From a virus: a stretch of 20,858 nucleotides of DNA. Positions 13,415 through 19,970 of this stretch are shown piece by piece. The stretch is taken from positions 1 to 20,858 of the IMG/VR virus record IMGVR_UViG_3300033273_000195. The stretch is one strand, 5' to 3'. Position 1 is the stretch's first letter. Each line of letters opens with the position of its first letter. The notes below the pieces were generated by a model. It saw only the letters and a program-made list of their open reading frames with translations. It did no database searches and had not been told where the DNA came from. Both the position numbers and the translations under genes were made by a program.

Positions 13415-16400
13415 CTATATTCCTTTCAAGTTATTTATCTCTTCTTTAAGGGAAGAAACTTCTGCTCTAAGTTCTTTGACTGCTTCAATAAGAACGGCAG
13501 TCAAGTTTCCATAAGCAACTGACTTTGGATCATCACCAATAACAAGTTCAGGTAGAACCTCTTCAACTTCTTGTGCGATAACACCGATGGAGTGTGTTCC
13601 ACCTTCAATGTAGTCAAACTCAACGCCACGCAACTTACAGACTTTCTCAAGAGCATTTGTGATAGTTGTGATATTTGCTTTCAGTTTTTCATCAGAGTTT
13701 GATGTGACTGTACCACCACAAGTTAAGTTAGTTCCATCAAAAGTAAGGTTTGCTGAACCAGCAGTAGAACCACTACTATTATAAAGAACTTGAGTATTAG
13801 AACCACCGATAGGACCAGTAGCACCTTGAACACCTTGGTTTCCTTGAGCACCTACGGCACCCTGACGACCTTGAGCACCCTGAGCACCAACAGCACCCTG
13901 TACGCCTTGAGCGCCTTGAGCACCTTGTGAACCCTGGGCACCTACAGCGCCTTGTGCTCCATCAGCACCCTGAGCACCTACCGCACCTTGAGCACCGACA
14001 GCACCTTGTACACCTTGAGCGCCTTGTGCTCCGACAGCACCCTGTACACCCTGGGCACCCTGGGCACCTTCAATAGCATTACTTGCGGTTACCCACTGGT
14101 TTGTATCAGTATCAACATAATAAACATGAAGGTTACCTGACTCAGAATCCCACCAGAGGTCACCAGCAGAAGGTGATGATGGAGTTTGAGTAGAAATAGC
14201 AACTAGACTATCACCACCGTTAGCAGAAACCCACTGTGAACTGGAACCATCATTATAGTAAACCTTCAGGTCAGCAGTATCACTCTCGAACCAGAGGTCA
14301 CCATCACTAGGACTTGAAGGAGCATCATCAGAAACAGTAACAGAAGCACTGCTGCTTGAGATACTAATATCAATAGTATTGGTAGCAGCATCATATAAGA
14401 AAGTATTTCCAGCACCAACAAAGTTCAGAGTGCTGATAGGACCACTAGCAACACTGGTTCCAGCAGAACTGATACCAAGGTTGAAACCACCAGTAGCAGT
14501 GATGATACCAGCAACATTCAGGTTGCTTCCATCAAAGGTAAAGTTGGAAGAACCAGCAGGACTATTACCAGAGTTCTTATAAACAACTTGGTTAGCAGAA
14601 CCTGCTACAGGACCAGTAGCACCTTGAACACCCTGGGATCCTTGAGCACCAACTGCGCCTTGACGACCTTGTGAACCCTGTGCTCCGACAGCACCTTGGG
14701 CACCAACTTCACCCTGTACACCTTGAGCTCCTTGTGCTCCTACAGAACCTTGAACGCCTTGTGCTCCCTGTACGCCTTGAGCACCTTGTACACCCTGAGC
14801 ACCCTGGGCACCTGCGTCTCCCTTATCACCAGTTCTAGCGAAGGTAATGATAACGTCTTCGCTGTTGCTGAAGGAAGAAGCACTACCAGATACATAACCA
14901 CAACTGACTGTGAAGTATCCAGTGTTCTCAGTCAGACTGGAGATAGTGAACAGAGCGAAGTCATCAGCATTCAGTCTATTAGAAATTCTAAAGTGACCCT
15001 TGATAGTAGAGGTAGAGTCATCAATAGTTCTCAGGAACGACTGAATATCAGTAGAGTTATCATCAGTATCGTCAATGTACATTGCTGTAGCAGACGAGAC
15101 TGTAGCATTATTGAGTTTTAGTGTGCCTGCTCCTGGGTCACTAGCAGTAGTGTTTGTGGAGAAAGTATAATCAAATGTAGCGCCACCGAAGTTACCATCA
15201 GCACCTTGAGCACCTACAGAACCTTGGACACCTTGATAACCTTGAGCACCCTGAACTCCTTGTGCTCCCTGTACACCCTGAGCCCCTTGGGCACCGACAG
15301 CACCCTGTCTTCCCTGAGCACCTTGTGCTCCTACTTCGCCTTGGACACCTTGAGCACCTTGAGCACCAACTGCGCCTTGGGCACCTACGGCACCTTGACG
15401 ACCTTGGGCACCCTGTGCTCCGTCAACACCGTTAGTACCTTGAACACCCTGGGCACCTTGAGCACCTACGGCACCTTGGACACCTTGAGCACCCTGAACA
15501 CCCTGAGCACCTTGAGCGCCAGAGTTACCAGTCCAGTTACCACCACTATCAATGACTTCTGTAGAACCAATATAAAGTGCCGATACTGTACCGATACCAC
15601 TGGAGTTGACTTGTAGAACGTCAAGACCAGTTGTATGAAGACTTTGAGTATGGAACTGAAGACCTTGTGTGTGACCTAAGGTAAGTGCCGTTCCAACATT
15701 TACAGTATTATTAGAACCATCAAGGGTAACAGAAGAACTACCAACGGTAAGAACACCAGTAACCCTAGCATTACCATCAACAACCAAAGCATCAGAAGCA
15801 GTGGTGGTTCCAATACCAACATTACCTAGAGTATGAATACCAGTTGAGTTTGATATCCATCTCTGGATACCACTCAGTAAACCAGAGTTAGCATCAACCC
15901 ACTGGGCACTATCAGTATCTTCATAATATATTTTTAGAATACCAGTGTCGCTCTCCCACCAGAGGTCGCCTGAATTTGGTGAGGATGGAGCATCATCACT
16001 AATAGTAACAGTCTCAGAACCACCAGCAGTCTCAACCCACTGGTTACTATCACCATCAGCATAGTAAATGTACAGTTCACCTACATCACTATCCCACCAG
16101 AGGTCACCAGCAGTGGGTGAGGATGGAGCATCTGTAGAGATAGAAACATTGGAACCGCCACCAGATCCTGACTGGTCAGCAAAACTTAGATTACCAGATC
16201 CATCAGAGACAAGAACTTGATTCGCACTTCCATCTGCGGTAGGGAAAGTATATGCACCATTGAAAACAATAGCACCATCTTTATCAATACCAAATCTATT
16301 TGCTTCGTTACCGTCTTTATCTCTTGTCCTCAGGTTAATAATACCAGCATCCTGGTCGGTACTATCAACATCCATCTGGAGAGAATGATAGATTGGATCA

Positions 16401-17044
16401 CTACCACCATCTCTACCGTGAACATTTAATCTGAAAAGATAATCGCCCGTTTGAACATCAGCAGGAGAAGCAATAGTTCCCCTTCTTCTGTATATTCTTA
16501 CGTCAGGAGCATCAGTACTATCATTATACTGCTCCATTCTAATCTGAGCAGTCTGAGCACCCTCACCAGTCATGTGAAGGGTTACATCAGGACTGGTCTG
16601 ATTTATACCAACATACTTATTACTATTATCAATAGTAAGAACACTCGTGGATGTTACGGTTTGTCCCGAACCAACAATTAGAAGTTCGTTTTGACTTCCA
16701 AGACTAGTAAGAGATAATCCGTCACCATAAAAGTTATAAGCAGTAACAACACCAGCAGCAAGGACAGCAGTATTGTTAGAACCTACCGCTGTAGTAACAT
16801 CGTCTGTACCGATACCAACATTACCAACGGTAAAGTTAATATCGTATGCTAATGAACCGACACCGACATTAAATGGGTTAACACATATAACAGTGGTTCC
16901 AATACCTACCCCATTCGGGTCTTGTTCTAGGTAAAGTTTACCATCGTTTGTGTTTATTGCGAGTTCTCCCAACGCCAACTGATCGGTCGTGGGAACCTTA
17001 TTAGGCGTTGCTGAACGCCTAATATAAATCTTAGGATCTGCCAT
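13415..17044 (-). CDS. Large tail fibre with collagen-like blocks and S74 auto-chaperone
   Basis: A 1209-residue fibre. The N-terminus (MADPKIYIRRSATPNKVPTT, LGELAINTNDGKLYLEQD) is the usual base of cyanophage fibres. Beta-rich domains alternate with three collagen-like Gly-x-y blocks and four copies of a module with PSSP-x-x-GDLW[WF]-[DE]SD...YY-x-D...QWV. The C-terminus from Ser1117 (SDEKLKANITTITNALEKVC ... IGVIAQEVEEVLPELV ... VLIEAVKELRAEV) is a peptidase S74 intramolecular chaperone, which in this family trimerises the fibre and then cuts itself off at the conserved Ser. The coiled-coil ending (SSLKEEINNLKGI) fits. A late motif at 17097-17104 and hairpins precede the ATG. It overlaps nothing downstream; the 615 aa fibre starts 11 bases below. 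Confidence 0.93.
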   Translation of the reverse strand: MADPKIYIRRSATPNKVPTTDQLALGELAINTNDGKLYLEQDPNGVGIGTTVICVNPFNVGVGSLAYDINFTVGNVGIGTDDVTTAVGSNNTAVLAAGVVTAYNFYGDGLSLTSLGSQNELLIVGSGQTVTSTSVLTIDNSNKYVGINQTSPDVTLHMTGEGAQTAQIRMEQYNDSTDAPDVRIYRRRGTIASPADVQTGDYLFRLNVHGRDGGSDPIYHSLQMDVDSTDQDAGIINLRTRDKDGNEANRFGIDKDGAIVFNGAYTFPTADGSANQVLVSDGSGNLSFADQSGSGGGSNVSISTDAPSSPTAGDLWWDSDVGELYIYYADGDSNQWVETAGGSETVTISDDAPSSPNSGDLWWESDTGILKIYYEDTDSAQWVDANSGLLSGIQRWISNSTGIHTLGNVGIGTTTASDALVVDGNARVTGVLTVGSSSVTLDGSNNTVNVGTALTLGHTQGLQFHTQSLHTTGLDVLQVNSSGIGTVSALYIGSTEVIDSGGNWTGNSGAQGAQGVQGAQGVQGAVGAQGAQGVQGTNGVDGAQGAQGRQGAVGAQGAVGAQGAQGVQGEVGAQGAQGRQGAVGAQGAQGVQGAQGVQGAQGYQGVQGSVGAQGADGNFGGATFDYTFSTNTTASDPGAGTLKLNNATVSSATAMYIDDTDDNSTDIQSFLRTIDDSTSTIKGHFRISNRLNADDFALFTISSLTENTGYFTVSCGYVSGSASSFSNSEDVIITFARTGDKGDAGAQGAQGVQGAQGVQGAQGVQGSVGAQGAQGVQGEVGAQGAVGAQGSQGRQGAVGAQGSQGVQGATGPVAGSANQVVYKNSGNSPAGSSNFTFDGSNLNVAGIITATGGFNLGISSAGTSVASGPISTLNFVGAGNTFLYDAATNTIDISISSSSASVTVSDDAPSSPSDGDLWFESDTADLKVYYNDGSSSQWVSANGGDSLVAISTQTPSSPSAGDLWWDSESGNLHVYYVDTDTNQWVTASNAIEGAQGAQGVQGAVGAQGAQGVQGAVGAQGAVGAQGADGAQGAVGAQGSQGAQGAQGVQGAVGAQGAQGRQGAVGAQGNQGVQGATGPIGGSNTQVLYNSSGSTAGSANLTFDGTNLTCGGTVTSNSDEKLKANITTITNALEKVCKLRGVEFDYIEGGTHSIGVIAQEVEEVLPELVIGDDPKSVAYGNLTAVLIEAVKELRAEVSSLKEEINNLKGI
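13432..13439 (-). promoter_or_regulatory. Late-type promoter motif GATAAATA
   Basis: GATAAATA on the minus strand, in the last codons of the 1209 aa fibre gene and 28 bases before the 615 aa fibre ATG. Confidence 0.5.
13811..14076 (-). repeat. Collagen-like coding repeat, block C of the 1209 aa fibre
   Basis: About 85-90 residues of Gly-x-y triplets (GAQ, GVQ, GAV, GRQ), with no Pro or Lys until the closing GATGPIGG. It joins the S74-domain region to the last pair of beta modules. Confidence 0.85.
14085..14340 (-). repeat. Two copies of the GDLWW module
   Basis: Two adjacent ~40-residue repeats in the 1209 aa fibre, each with PSSP-x-x-GDLW-[WF]-[DE]-S, a YY-x-D core and QWV near the end. 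They match the pair at 15888-16145. Confidence 0.85.
14608..14832 (-). repeat. Collagen-like coding repeat, block B of the 1209 aa fibre
   Basis: About 75 residues of Gly-x-y triplets beginning at GDKGDAGAQ and ending GATGPVAG. The TFARTGDKGDAG entry is typical of cyanophage fibres. Confidence 0.85.
15195..15522 (-). repeat. Collagen-like coding repeat, block A of the 1209 aa fibre
   Basis: About 110 residues of Gly-x-y triplets, the longest of the three blocks in this gene, with occasional Glu, Asp, Asn, Tyr and Arg. It is bounded by ordinary beta-rich sequence on both sides. Confidence 0.85.
15888..16145 (-). repeat. Two further copies of the GDLWW module
   Basis: Two adjacent copies of the PSSP-x-x-GDLWW-[DE]-SD...YY-x-D...QWV module, before the first collagen block. 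With the pair at 14085-14340 they form four related units in one protein. Confidence 0.85.
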
Positions 17045-17070
17045 TATGTGTGTCGGTATATACCTGGTTT

Positions 17071-17090
17071 AAGGCAATATATATTGCCTT
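17071..17090 (-). repeat. Perfect 20-base palindrome in the fibre leader
   Basis: AAGGCAA-TATATA-TTGCCTT is an exact palindrome, able to form a seven-pair stem in RNA. A second palindrome, GGTATATACC, lies at 17055-17064. Both are between the late motif (17097-17104) and the 1209 aa fibre ATG, so they would be in the 5' leader. No U-run follows on the minus strand, so this is not an obvious terminator for the HNH gene. Confidence 0.7.
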
Positions 17091-17096
17091 TTCATC

Positions 17097-17104
17097 TATT
17101 TATT
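17097..17104 (-). promoter_or_regulatory. Late-type promoter motif AATAAATA
   Basis: AATAAATA on the minus strand overlaps the HNH stop codon, 53 bases above the 1209 aa fibre ATG. The longer gap is filled by two palindromes. Confidence 0.5.
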
Positions 17105-17474
17105 ATGAGCAATTATTCCTTCTTGGACGATAGGCAAATAGGTTAGTTGGAGGGTCTGGTTTCATCCATTCTTGTATTTTTTCATACCTCTGAATACTAA
17201 AAAACTCCTGGGAAAGATACCAATCTTCCCAAGGAGTATGACCTTTATCTTGATTACAATCGTGGCAGCAGCATACAACATTTTTAGTGTAGTCTGCTCC
17301 ACCTTTTGAGCGAGGAACAATGTGGTCTAGTGTAAGTCCATCATCAGACCCACAGTAGGCGCACTTATGATCCCATTCTTCCTTTATCTTCTTCCTCCAT
17401 ATTCTCTTTGCTTCTGCTGAACTCGTTGTCTGGAGGTTGAAGACATAGGCTTGAGGGGAGTTATAAAGGGGCAT
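17103..17474 (-). CDS. HNH endonuclease
   Basis: A 123-residue protein with a complete HNH nuclease core: paired CxxC zinc sites Cys38/Cys41 (CAYC) and Cys70/Cys73 (CHDC), the catalytic DH at 50-51 (TLDHIVPRSKGG), and Asn65 and Asn74. The N-terminal segment (YVFNLQTTSSAEAKRIWR) is one I recall from HNH proteins of cyanophages and cyanobacteria. It stands alone between small genes and the first tail-fibre gene, so a freestanding homing or recombination nuclease is possible; a packaging or host-DNA role cannot be excluded. A late motif lies 21 bases before the ATG. There is no intron in the visible sequence. Confidence 0.9.
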   Translation of the reverse strand: MPLYNSPQAYVFNLQTTSSAEAKRIWRKKIKEEWDHKCAYCGSDDGLTLDHIVPRSKGGADYTKNVVCCCHDCNQDKGHTPWEDWYLSQEFFSIQRYEKIQEWMKPDPPTNLFAYRPRRNNCS

Positions 17475-17494
17475 AAAATGCTTGCCGTTTTAAC

Positions 17495-17502
17495 TATTTA
17501 TT
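17495..17502 (-). promoter_or_regulatory. Late-type promoter motif AATAAATA
   Basis: AATAAATA on the minus strand overlaps the stop of the 49 aa gene, 21 bases before the HNH ATG. The spacing is at the short end of the set in this window. Confidence 0.4.
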
Positions 17503-17647
17503 TGTTGGAACCCTCACATTTCTTTTTACATGCTCCCCGTGCATATGCTCTAGCAAGACTATCTACATGGGAGCAAGGTTTGCCCTGTTCACCACAGTAG
17601 GGACATTTAGCATCTTTAGAGTCATTAGGATACGAAAACTTCGGCAT
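17498..17647 (-). CDS. Cys-rich zinc-ribbon-like micro-protein, 49 aa
   Basis: A 49-residue frame from the ATG at 17647 (MPKFSYPNDSKDAKCPYCGE, then QGKPCSHVDSLARAYARGAC, KKKCEGSNK). CPYCG at 15-19, C25/H27, Cys40 and Cys44 suggest a small zinc-binding knuckle or treble-clef fold; this is inference from spacing. It overlaps the 87 aa gene by 23 bases, ends 23 bases before HNH and has a basic tail. It is too regular in Cys placement to be chance. No family name recognised. Confidence 0.7.
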   Translation of the reverse strand: MPKFSYPNDSKDAKCPYCGEQGKPCSHVDSLARAYARGACKKKCEGSNK

Positions 17648-17888
17648 AACCTTCTCTGAGTTCTAGTTGTTGCTGAGCATCTTCTAACTTATTTTTAGCA
17701 GAAGGAAGACCTTGTTGCCCAGAAAGTTGCTTACCTGATGAAACATCAATAATATCACCAGGGAAAGGAGTGAACTGATAATAATGACCATCACCCTTCA
17801 TGGCGACAAGAGTGGTTGCGTCTTGTAGAGAACCACAGTCAGCAATCTTCTTACCACTAGGTTGAAATACAGAATAAAAACCGTTCAT
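17625..17888 (-). CDS. Hypothetical protein, 87 aa
   Basis: An 87-residue soluble protein starting MNGFYSVFQPSGKKIADCGS. The first half looks like a small alpha/beta domain (FYSVFQPSGKKIADCGSLQDA, ALVAMKGDGHYYQF); the second has a Gln-rich helix (NKLEDAQQQLELREGY). The IADCGS...A pattern occurs in small cyanophage proteins, without known function. The ATG overlaps the stop of the 95 aa gene (ATGA), so they are probably co-translated. No signal peptide or membrane segment. Confidence 0.75.
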   Translation of the reverse strand: MNGFYSVFQPSGKKIADCGSLQDATTLVAMKGDGHYYQFTPFPGDIIDVSSGKQLSGQQGLPSAKNKLEDAQQQLELREGYAEVFVS

Positions 17889-18172
17889 TTCTTTTCGTAT
17901 GGGTGTGCTTGCTTCAACTCAGGGTTTGGTTCTGAGGGAACAACTGGACTGCGAGTAGCATTTTCAATCACGATGAAAGCATCATTCTGATAAGAAACCG
18001 TTCCAAAAGGTTTTGCCCACTTGGGGTTAGCACCTTCTGCCTGATGAATACCACTATGGGCAACACCACCAATCTTCACACGGAGTTCGTCACCAGCGTC
18101 CCAGTTTAGTTTCTCCAGAGCAACAGCAAGTTGCCCTAGCATATCAGCGGTTGCGTAGTTCTTCTTCTCCAT
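17885..18172 (-). CDS. Hypothetical protein, 95 aa (106 aa if started at 18205)
   Basis: From the ATG at 18172 the protein has 95 residues (MEKKNYATADMLGQLAVALE, KLNWDAGDELRVKIGGVAHS, then FGTVSYQNDAFIVIENATRS). The Gly/His-rich middle and beta-like end suggest a small globular protein; no family is recognised. An ATG at 18205 would add 11 residues (MIGNLEPEENV) but has no better ribosome site. I prefer 18172 because the product then starts with an ordinary charged helix; either is possible. A sigma70-like site (18244-18272) lies just upstream, and its stop overlaps the 87 aa gene. Confidence 0.72.
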   Translation of the reverse strand: MEKKNYATADMLGQLAVALEKLNWDAGDELRVKIGGVAHSGIHQAEGANPKWAKPFGTVSYQNDAFIVIENATRSPVVPSEPNPELKQAHPYEKK

Positions 18173-18284
18173 CACATTTTCTTCTGGTTCCAGGTTTCCG
18201 ATCATCTCTTTTCAGGTAATAAAGGTTTGGCCAAGTATCCATTATTATAGCACGAAGTTTGTCTGGAGTCTCAGAACTAATCAT
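18144..18284 (-). CDS. Possible overlapping 46 aa protein after talC
   Basis: A 46-codon frame starting MISSETPDKLRAIIMDTWPN and ending GEEELRNR. The ATG overlaps the talC coding end (stop TAG just inside), preceded by AGGGG. It ends inside the next gene in another frame. The charged, ordinary amino-acid composition and fitting start favour a gene; the overlap of 29-62 bases with the next start, and lack of a recognised family, count against it. Confidence 0.4.
   Translation of the reverse strand: MISSETPDKLRAIIMDTWPNLYYLKRDDRKPGTRRKCDGEEELRNR
18244..18272 (-). promoter_or_regulatory. Possible weak sigma70-type promoter
   Basis: A perfect TATAAT (18249-18244) with GAGACT (18272-18267) 17 bases upstream, four of six -35 consensus bases. 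It has the same spacing as the three stronger sites and would serve the 95 and 87 aa genes independently of talC. Confidence 0.4.
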
Positions 18285-18936
18285 TCCCCTGAACAGAGTC
18301 CCAGTCTTTTTGGAATTGCTCAAGACCCTTGTCGGTCAGAACATTCTTGTACATTGCCCAGAATACAGTTGGAGGAATGGTGACGATATCTGTCCCATAC
18401 TTAAATGCTTGCTCTACTTGACGAACATCGCGGATAGAAGCACCAAGAATTTGAGTAGTAGTAAAACGACCACCACCAGTATAGACTTCACGGATATCTT
18501 TGATGAGTTGAATACCATCAATGGAGTTATCCATCCAGCGTCCAACGAAAGGAGAAACAAACGCTGCTCCTGCCTTCTCAGCAAGGATTGCTTGAGCAAC
18601 GGAGAAGATAAGAGTTACATTGACTTTATAGTTGGTTGCGGCAAGAGCAGTACAAGCCTTAAGTCCTTCAACAGTACAAGGAACTTTAATAGTCACATTC
18701 CAGAGACCATTGAATGCTTGTGCCTGGTCCACCATTTCTTCAGCAGTGTCGGCAACGACTTCTGCGGAGATAGACTGTAGGTTAGGAAAATCTACAGACA
18801 TCTCTTTGATAACTTCAATAGGGTCACGACCACTCTTTTTAATAAGAGTTGGGTTTGTCGTAACACCATTGATAAGTCCAGTCTGATATGCTGGACGAAT
18901 CATATCAACTTCAGCGGTGTCTAGAAAGATTTTCAT
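18277..18936 (-). CDS. talC: Transaldolase (TalC type)
   Basis: With the ATG at 18936 the protein is 219 residues, the normal size of the short TalC/fructose-6-phosphate aldolase-type transaldolase found in cyanophages. FLDTAEV at 4-10, TTNPT at 26-30, Schiff-base Lys84 in VTIKVP, NVTLIFS at 106-112 and SPFVGR at 128-133 are all present. It would move three-carbon units in the pentose phosphate pathway; in infected cyanobacteria this is known to favour NADPH and ribose for phage DNA. An upstream extension to 19017 is not coding for talC. The ATG overlaps the stop of a 41 aa membrane peptide (TAATG). psbA lies about 1 kb upstream on the same strand. Confidence 0.97.
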   Translation of the reverse strand: MKIFLDTAEVDMIRPAYQTGLINGVTTNPTLIKKSGRDPIEVIKEMSVDFPNLQSISAEVVADTAEEMVDQAQAFNGLWNVTIKVPCTVEGLKACTALAATNYKVNVTLIFSVAQAILAEKAGAAFVSPFVGRWMDNSIDGIQLIKDIREVYTGGGRFTTTQILGASIRDVRQVEQAFKYGTDIVTIPPTVFWAMYKNVLTDKGLEQFQKDWDSVQGND

Positions 18937-19061
18937 TAATTTGGAAAGTAAATCAAGGACAATGTAAACACAACAAAGATGATGACTGTGAATATCATTA
19001 AACCTACACCCGCCCAAGGAACCCAGTCGGGCATAGGTTCGTAGTTGTGATTATGAGACAT
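18936..19061 (-). CDS. 41 aa single-helix membrane peptide
   Basis: A 41-residue frame from the ATG at 19061: MSHNHNYEPMPDWVPWAGVG, then one strong membrane helix (LMIFTVIIFVVFTLSLIYFP) and a two-residue end. The hydrophilic N-terminus with Trp-Val-Pro-Trp before the helix resembles small thylakoid or host-membrane peptides in general shape only. The stop is coupled to talC (TAATG). It fits the pattern of small one-helix cyanophage proteins; no name can be given. The tight coupling and clean helix make it very likely real. Confidence 0.72.
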   Translation of the reverse strand: MSHNHNYEPMPDWVPWAGVGLMIFTVIIFVVFTLSLIYFPN

Positions 19062-19102
19062 AAGTAGTGTAACATCTACTGGACTATAAATCAAGTCCTC
19101 TA

Positions 19103-19315
19103 TTATCTAGGGGGTTTCTTTTTCCAAGGGAATAGTTCTGATGGGTTTGTTAGGAATTGCTGATGGACCATTTCCCCAAGTTCATCAGCACACTTACACC
19201 ATTCTTTTCTTAGTTCTTTTGCTGCTGGGTCTTTATTAGAAAGCAACTCAAACCATTCTCGCCAGAGGGCAGCACACTCATCTGATTTTTTATTGAGGTG
19301 TGGTTCCCGATACAT
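19103..19315 (-). CDS. Small hypothetical protein, 70 aa
   Basis: A 70-residue soluble, charged, probably helical protein (MYREPHLNKKSDECAALWRE, LLSNKDPAAKELRKEWCKCA, WKKKPPR at the end). Three Cys (two in CKC) and many Trp are notable. It overlaps the membrane protein upstream by 26 bases. No family or function recognised; the reading frame is well supported by its composition and packing. Confidence 0.72.
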   Translation of the reverse strand: MYREPHLNKKSDECAALWREWFELLSNKDPAAKELRKEWCKCADELGEMVHQQFLTNPSELFPWKKKPPR

Positions 19316-19532
19316 CGGAACCTACTTGGGTTGTGTGCCCTTGACTACCATTACTATTTACATCGTTCCAGTGTCTTACTGCATTAGCCACGATAGCGAT
19401 ATTAGTAACCAAGTAAGAAACAAAAATAAGGGTACGTATCCAAGCAATAGTATCTGATTCTCGGTCGCATTTAGATGGTTTTTCTCCAAGTGCCTTTGCC
19501 CATAAACGCCAGATAGTTTTTCTCTTACTCAA
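19290..19532 (-). CDS. Conserved cyanophage membrane protein with TTG start
   Basis: An 80-residue protein. SKRKTIWRLWAKALGEKPSK and CDRESDTIAWIRTLIFVSYL match the start of a small protein familiar to me from many T4-like cyanophages; residues ~30-50 form one membrane helix. The only fitting start is TTG at 19532, overlapping the previous stop (TTGA), with GAGAGG upstream. The C-terminus is Ser/Gly/Thr-rich. A host-membrane location is inferred. Function unknown. Confidence 0.75.
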   Translation of the reverse strand: MSKRKTIWRLWAKALGEKPSKCDRESDTIAWIRTLIFVSYLVTNIAIVANAVRHWNDVNSNGSQGHTTQVGSDVSGTTPQ

Positions 19533-19723
19533 AGAGCATTACCTCTCATCAATTCATCAAAGTAATCTTTAGATACCAACCTGCTTTTATATCCAGGAAA
19601 GTATTCTTCTACTTTCTTAGGAACCATCATAACAGTTGGAAATCCACTAGCAACATAGACAGAGACACTTTTTGTCTCTTCGTCGATGTGATGTGGCCAT
19701 GGAAACTTAGTTTTTTTCTTCAT
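19529..19723 (-). CDS. Small hypothetical protein, paralogue of 19707-19880
   Basis: A 64-residue soluble protein starting MKKKTKFPWPHHIDEETKSV. The first 14 residues and a later FPGYKSR closely match the 57 aa protein encoded just upstream (KKTKFPW-HHIDE, FYPGYS), so the two are tandem paralogues. The ATG overlaps the upstream gene by 17 bases and the stop overlaps the TTG start of the membrane protein. No known family recognised. Confidence 0.78.
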   Translation of the reverse strand: MKKKTKFPWPHHIDEETKSVSVYVASGFPTVMMVPKKVEEYFPGYKSRLVSKDYFDELMRGNAL

Positions 19724-19880
19724 TGTTATCTATAAATTCGTAAGAGTAACCTGGATAAAACTTCCTTACAATATGAGGAACTCCATACCTTCCAATTTGC
19801 CCATTTCCATTCCAATAAATATTCACAATTTTATTTTTTTCGTCAATATGATGTGTCCATGGAAACTTAGTCTTCTTCAT
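19707..19880 (-). CDS. Small hypothetical protein, tandem paralogue of 19529-19723
   Basis: A 57-residue frame from the ATG at 19880: MKKTKFPWTHHIDEKNKIVN, then IYWNGNGQIGRYGVPHIVRK and FYPGYSYEFIDNNEEKN. It aligns with the 64 aa protein directly downstream in KTKFPW-HHIDE, an IVP/MVP-K-V-EYFPGY region and length. It is the first gene after the psbA terminator and is markedly AT-rich. Gene duplication in place is the simplest reading. Function unknown. Confidence 0.75.
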   Translation of the reverse strand: MKKTKFPWTHHIDEKNKIVNIYWNGNGQIGRYGVPHIVRKFYPGYSYEFIDNNEEKN

Positions 19881-19921
19881 AATCTCAATGTTCTTGTAGA
19901 TATTCTATCATAATACCATAA

Positions 19922-19947
19922 GAAAAGGAACCCGAAGGTTCCTTTTC
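19922..19947 (-). terminator. Rho-independent terminator of psbA (UUCG loop)
   Basis: GAAAAGGAACC (19922-19932) pairs perfectly with GGTTCCTTTTC (19937-19947). On the minus strand the loop is TTCG closed by a C-G pair, the very stable UUCG tetraloop, and the lower arm and following bases are T-rich. It lies about 25 bases past the psbA stop. The symmetric A/T arms could also work on the other strand. Confidence 0.9.
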
Positions 19948-19970
19948 CGTTTATTCAATTTTTAGTTTTC

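Noticed and set aside
12778-15522. CRISPR-like short tandem repeats
   Set aside because: The repeat unit is nine bases, in frame, and codes Gly-x-y; there are no unique spacers of constant length.
12760-15616. Long plus-strand frames rich in Ser-Thr-Leu opposite the collagen repeats
   Set aside because: They are mirror images of the Gly-Ala-Gln codons on the minus strand, break at block edges, and have no ribosome site or recognisable fold.
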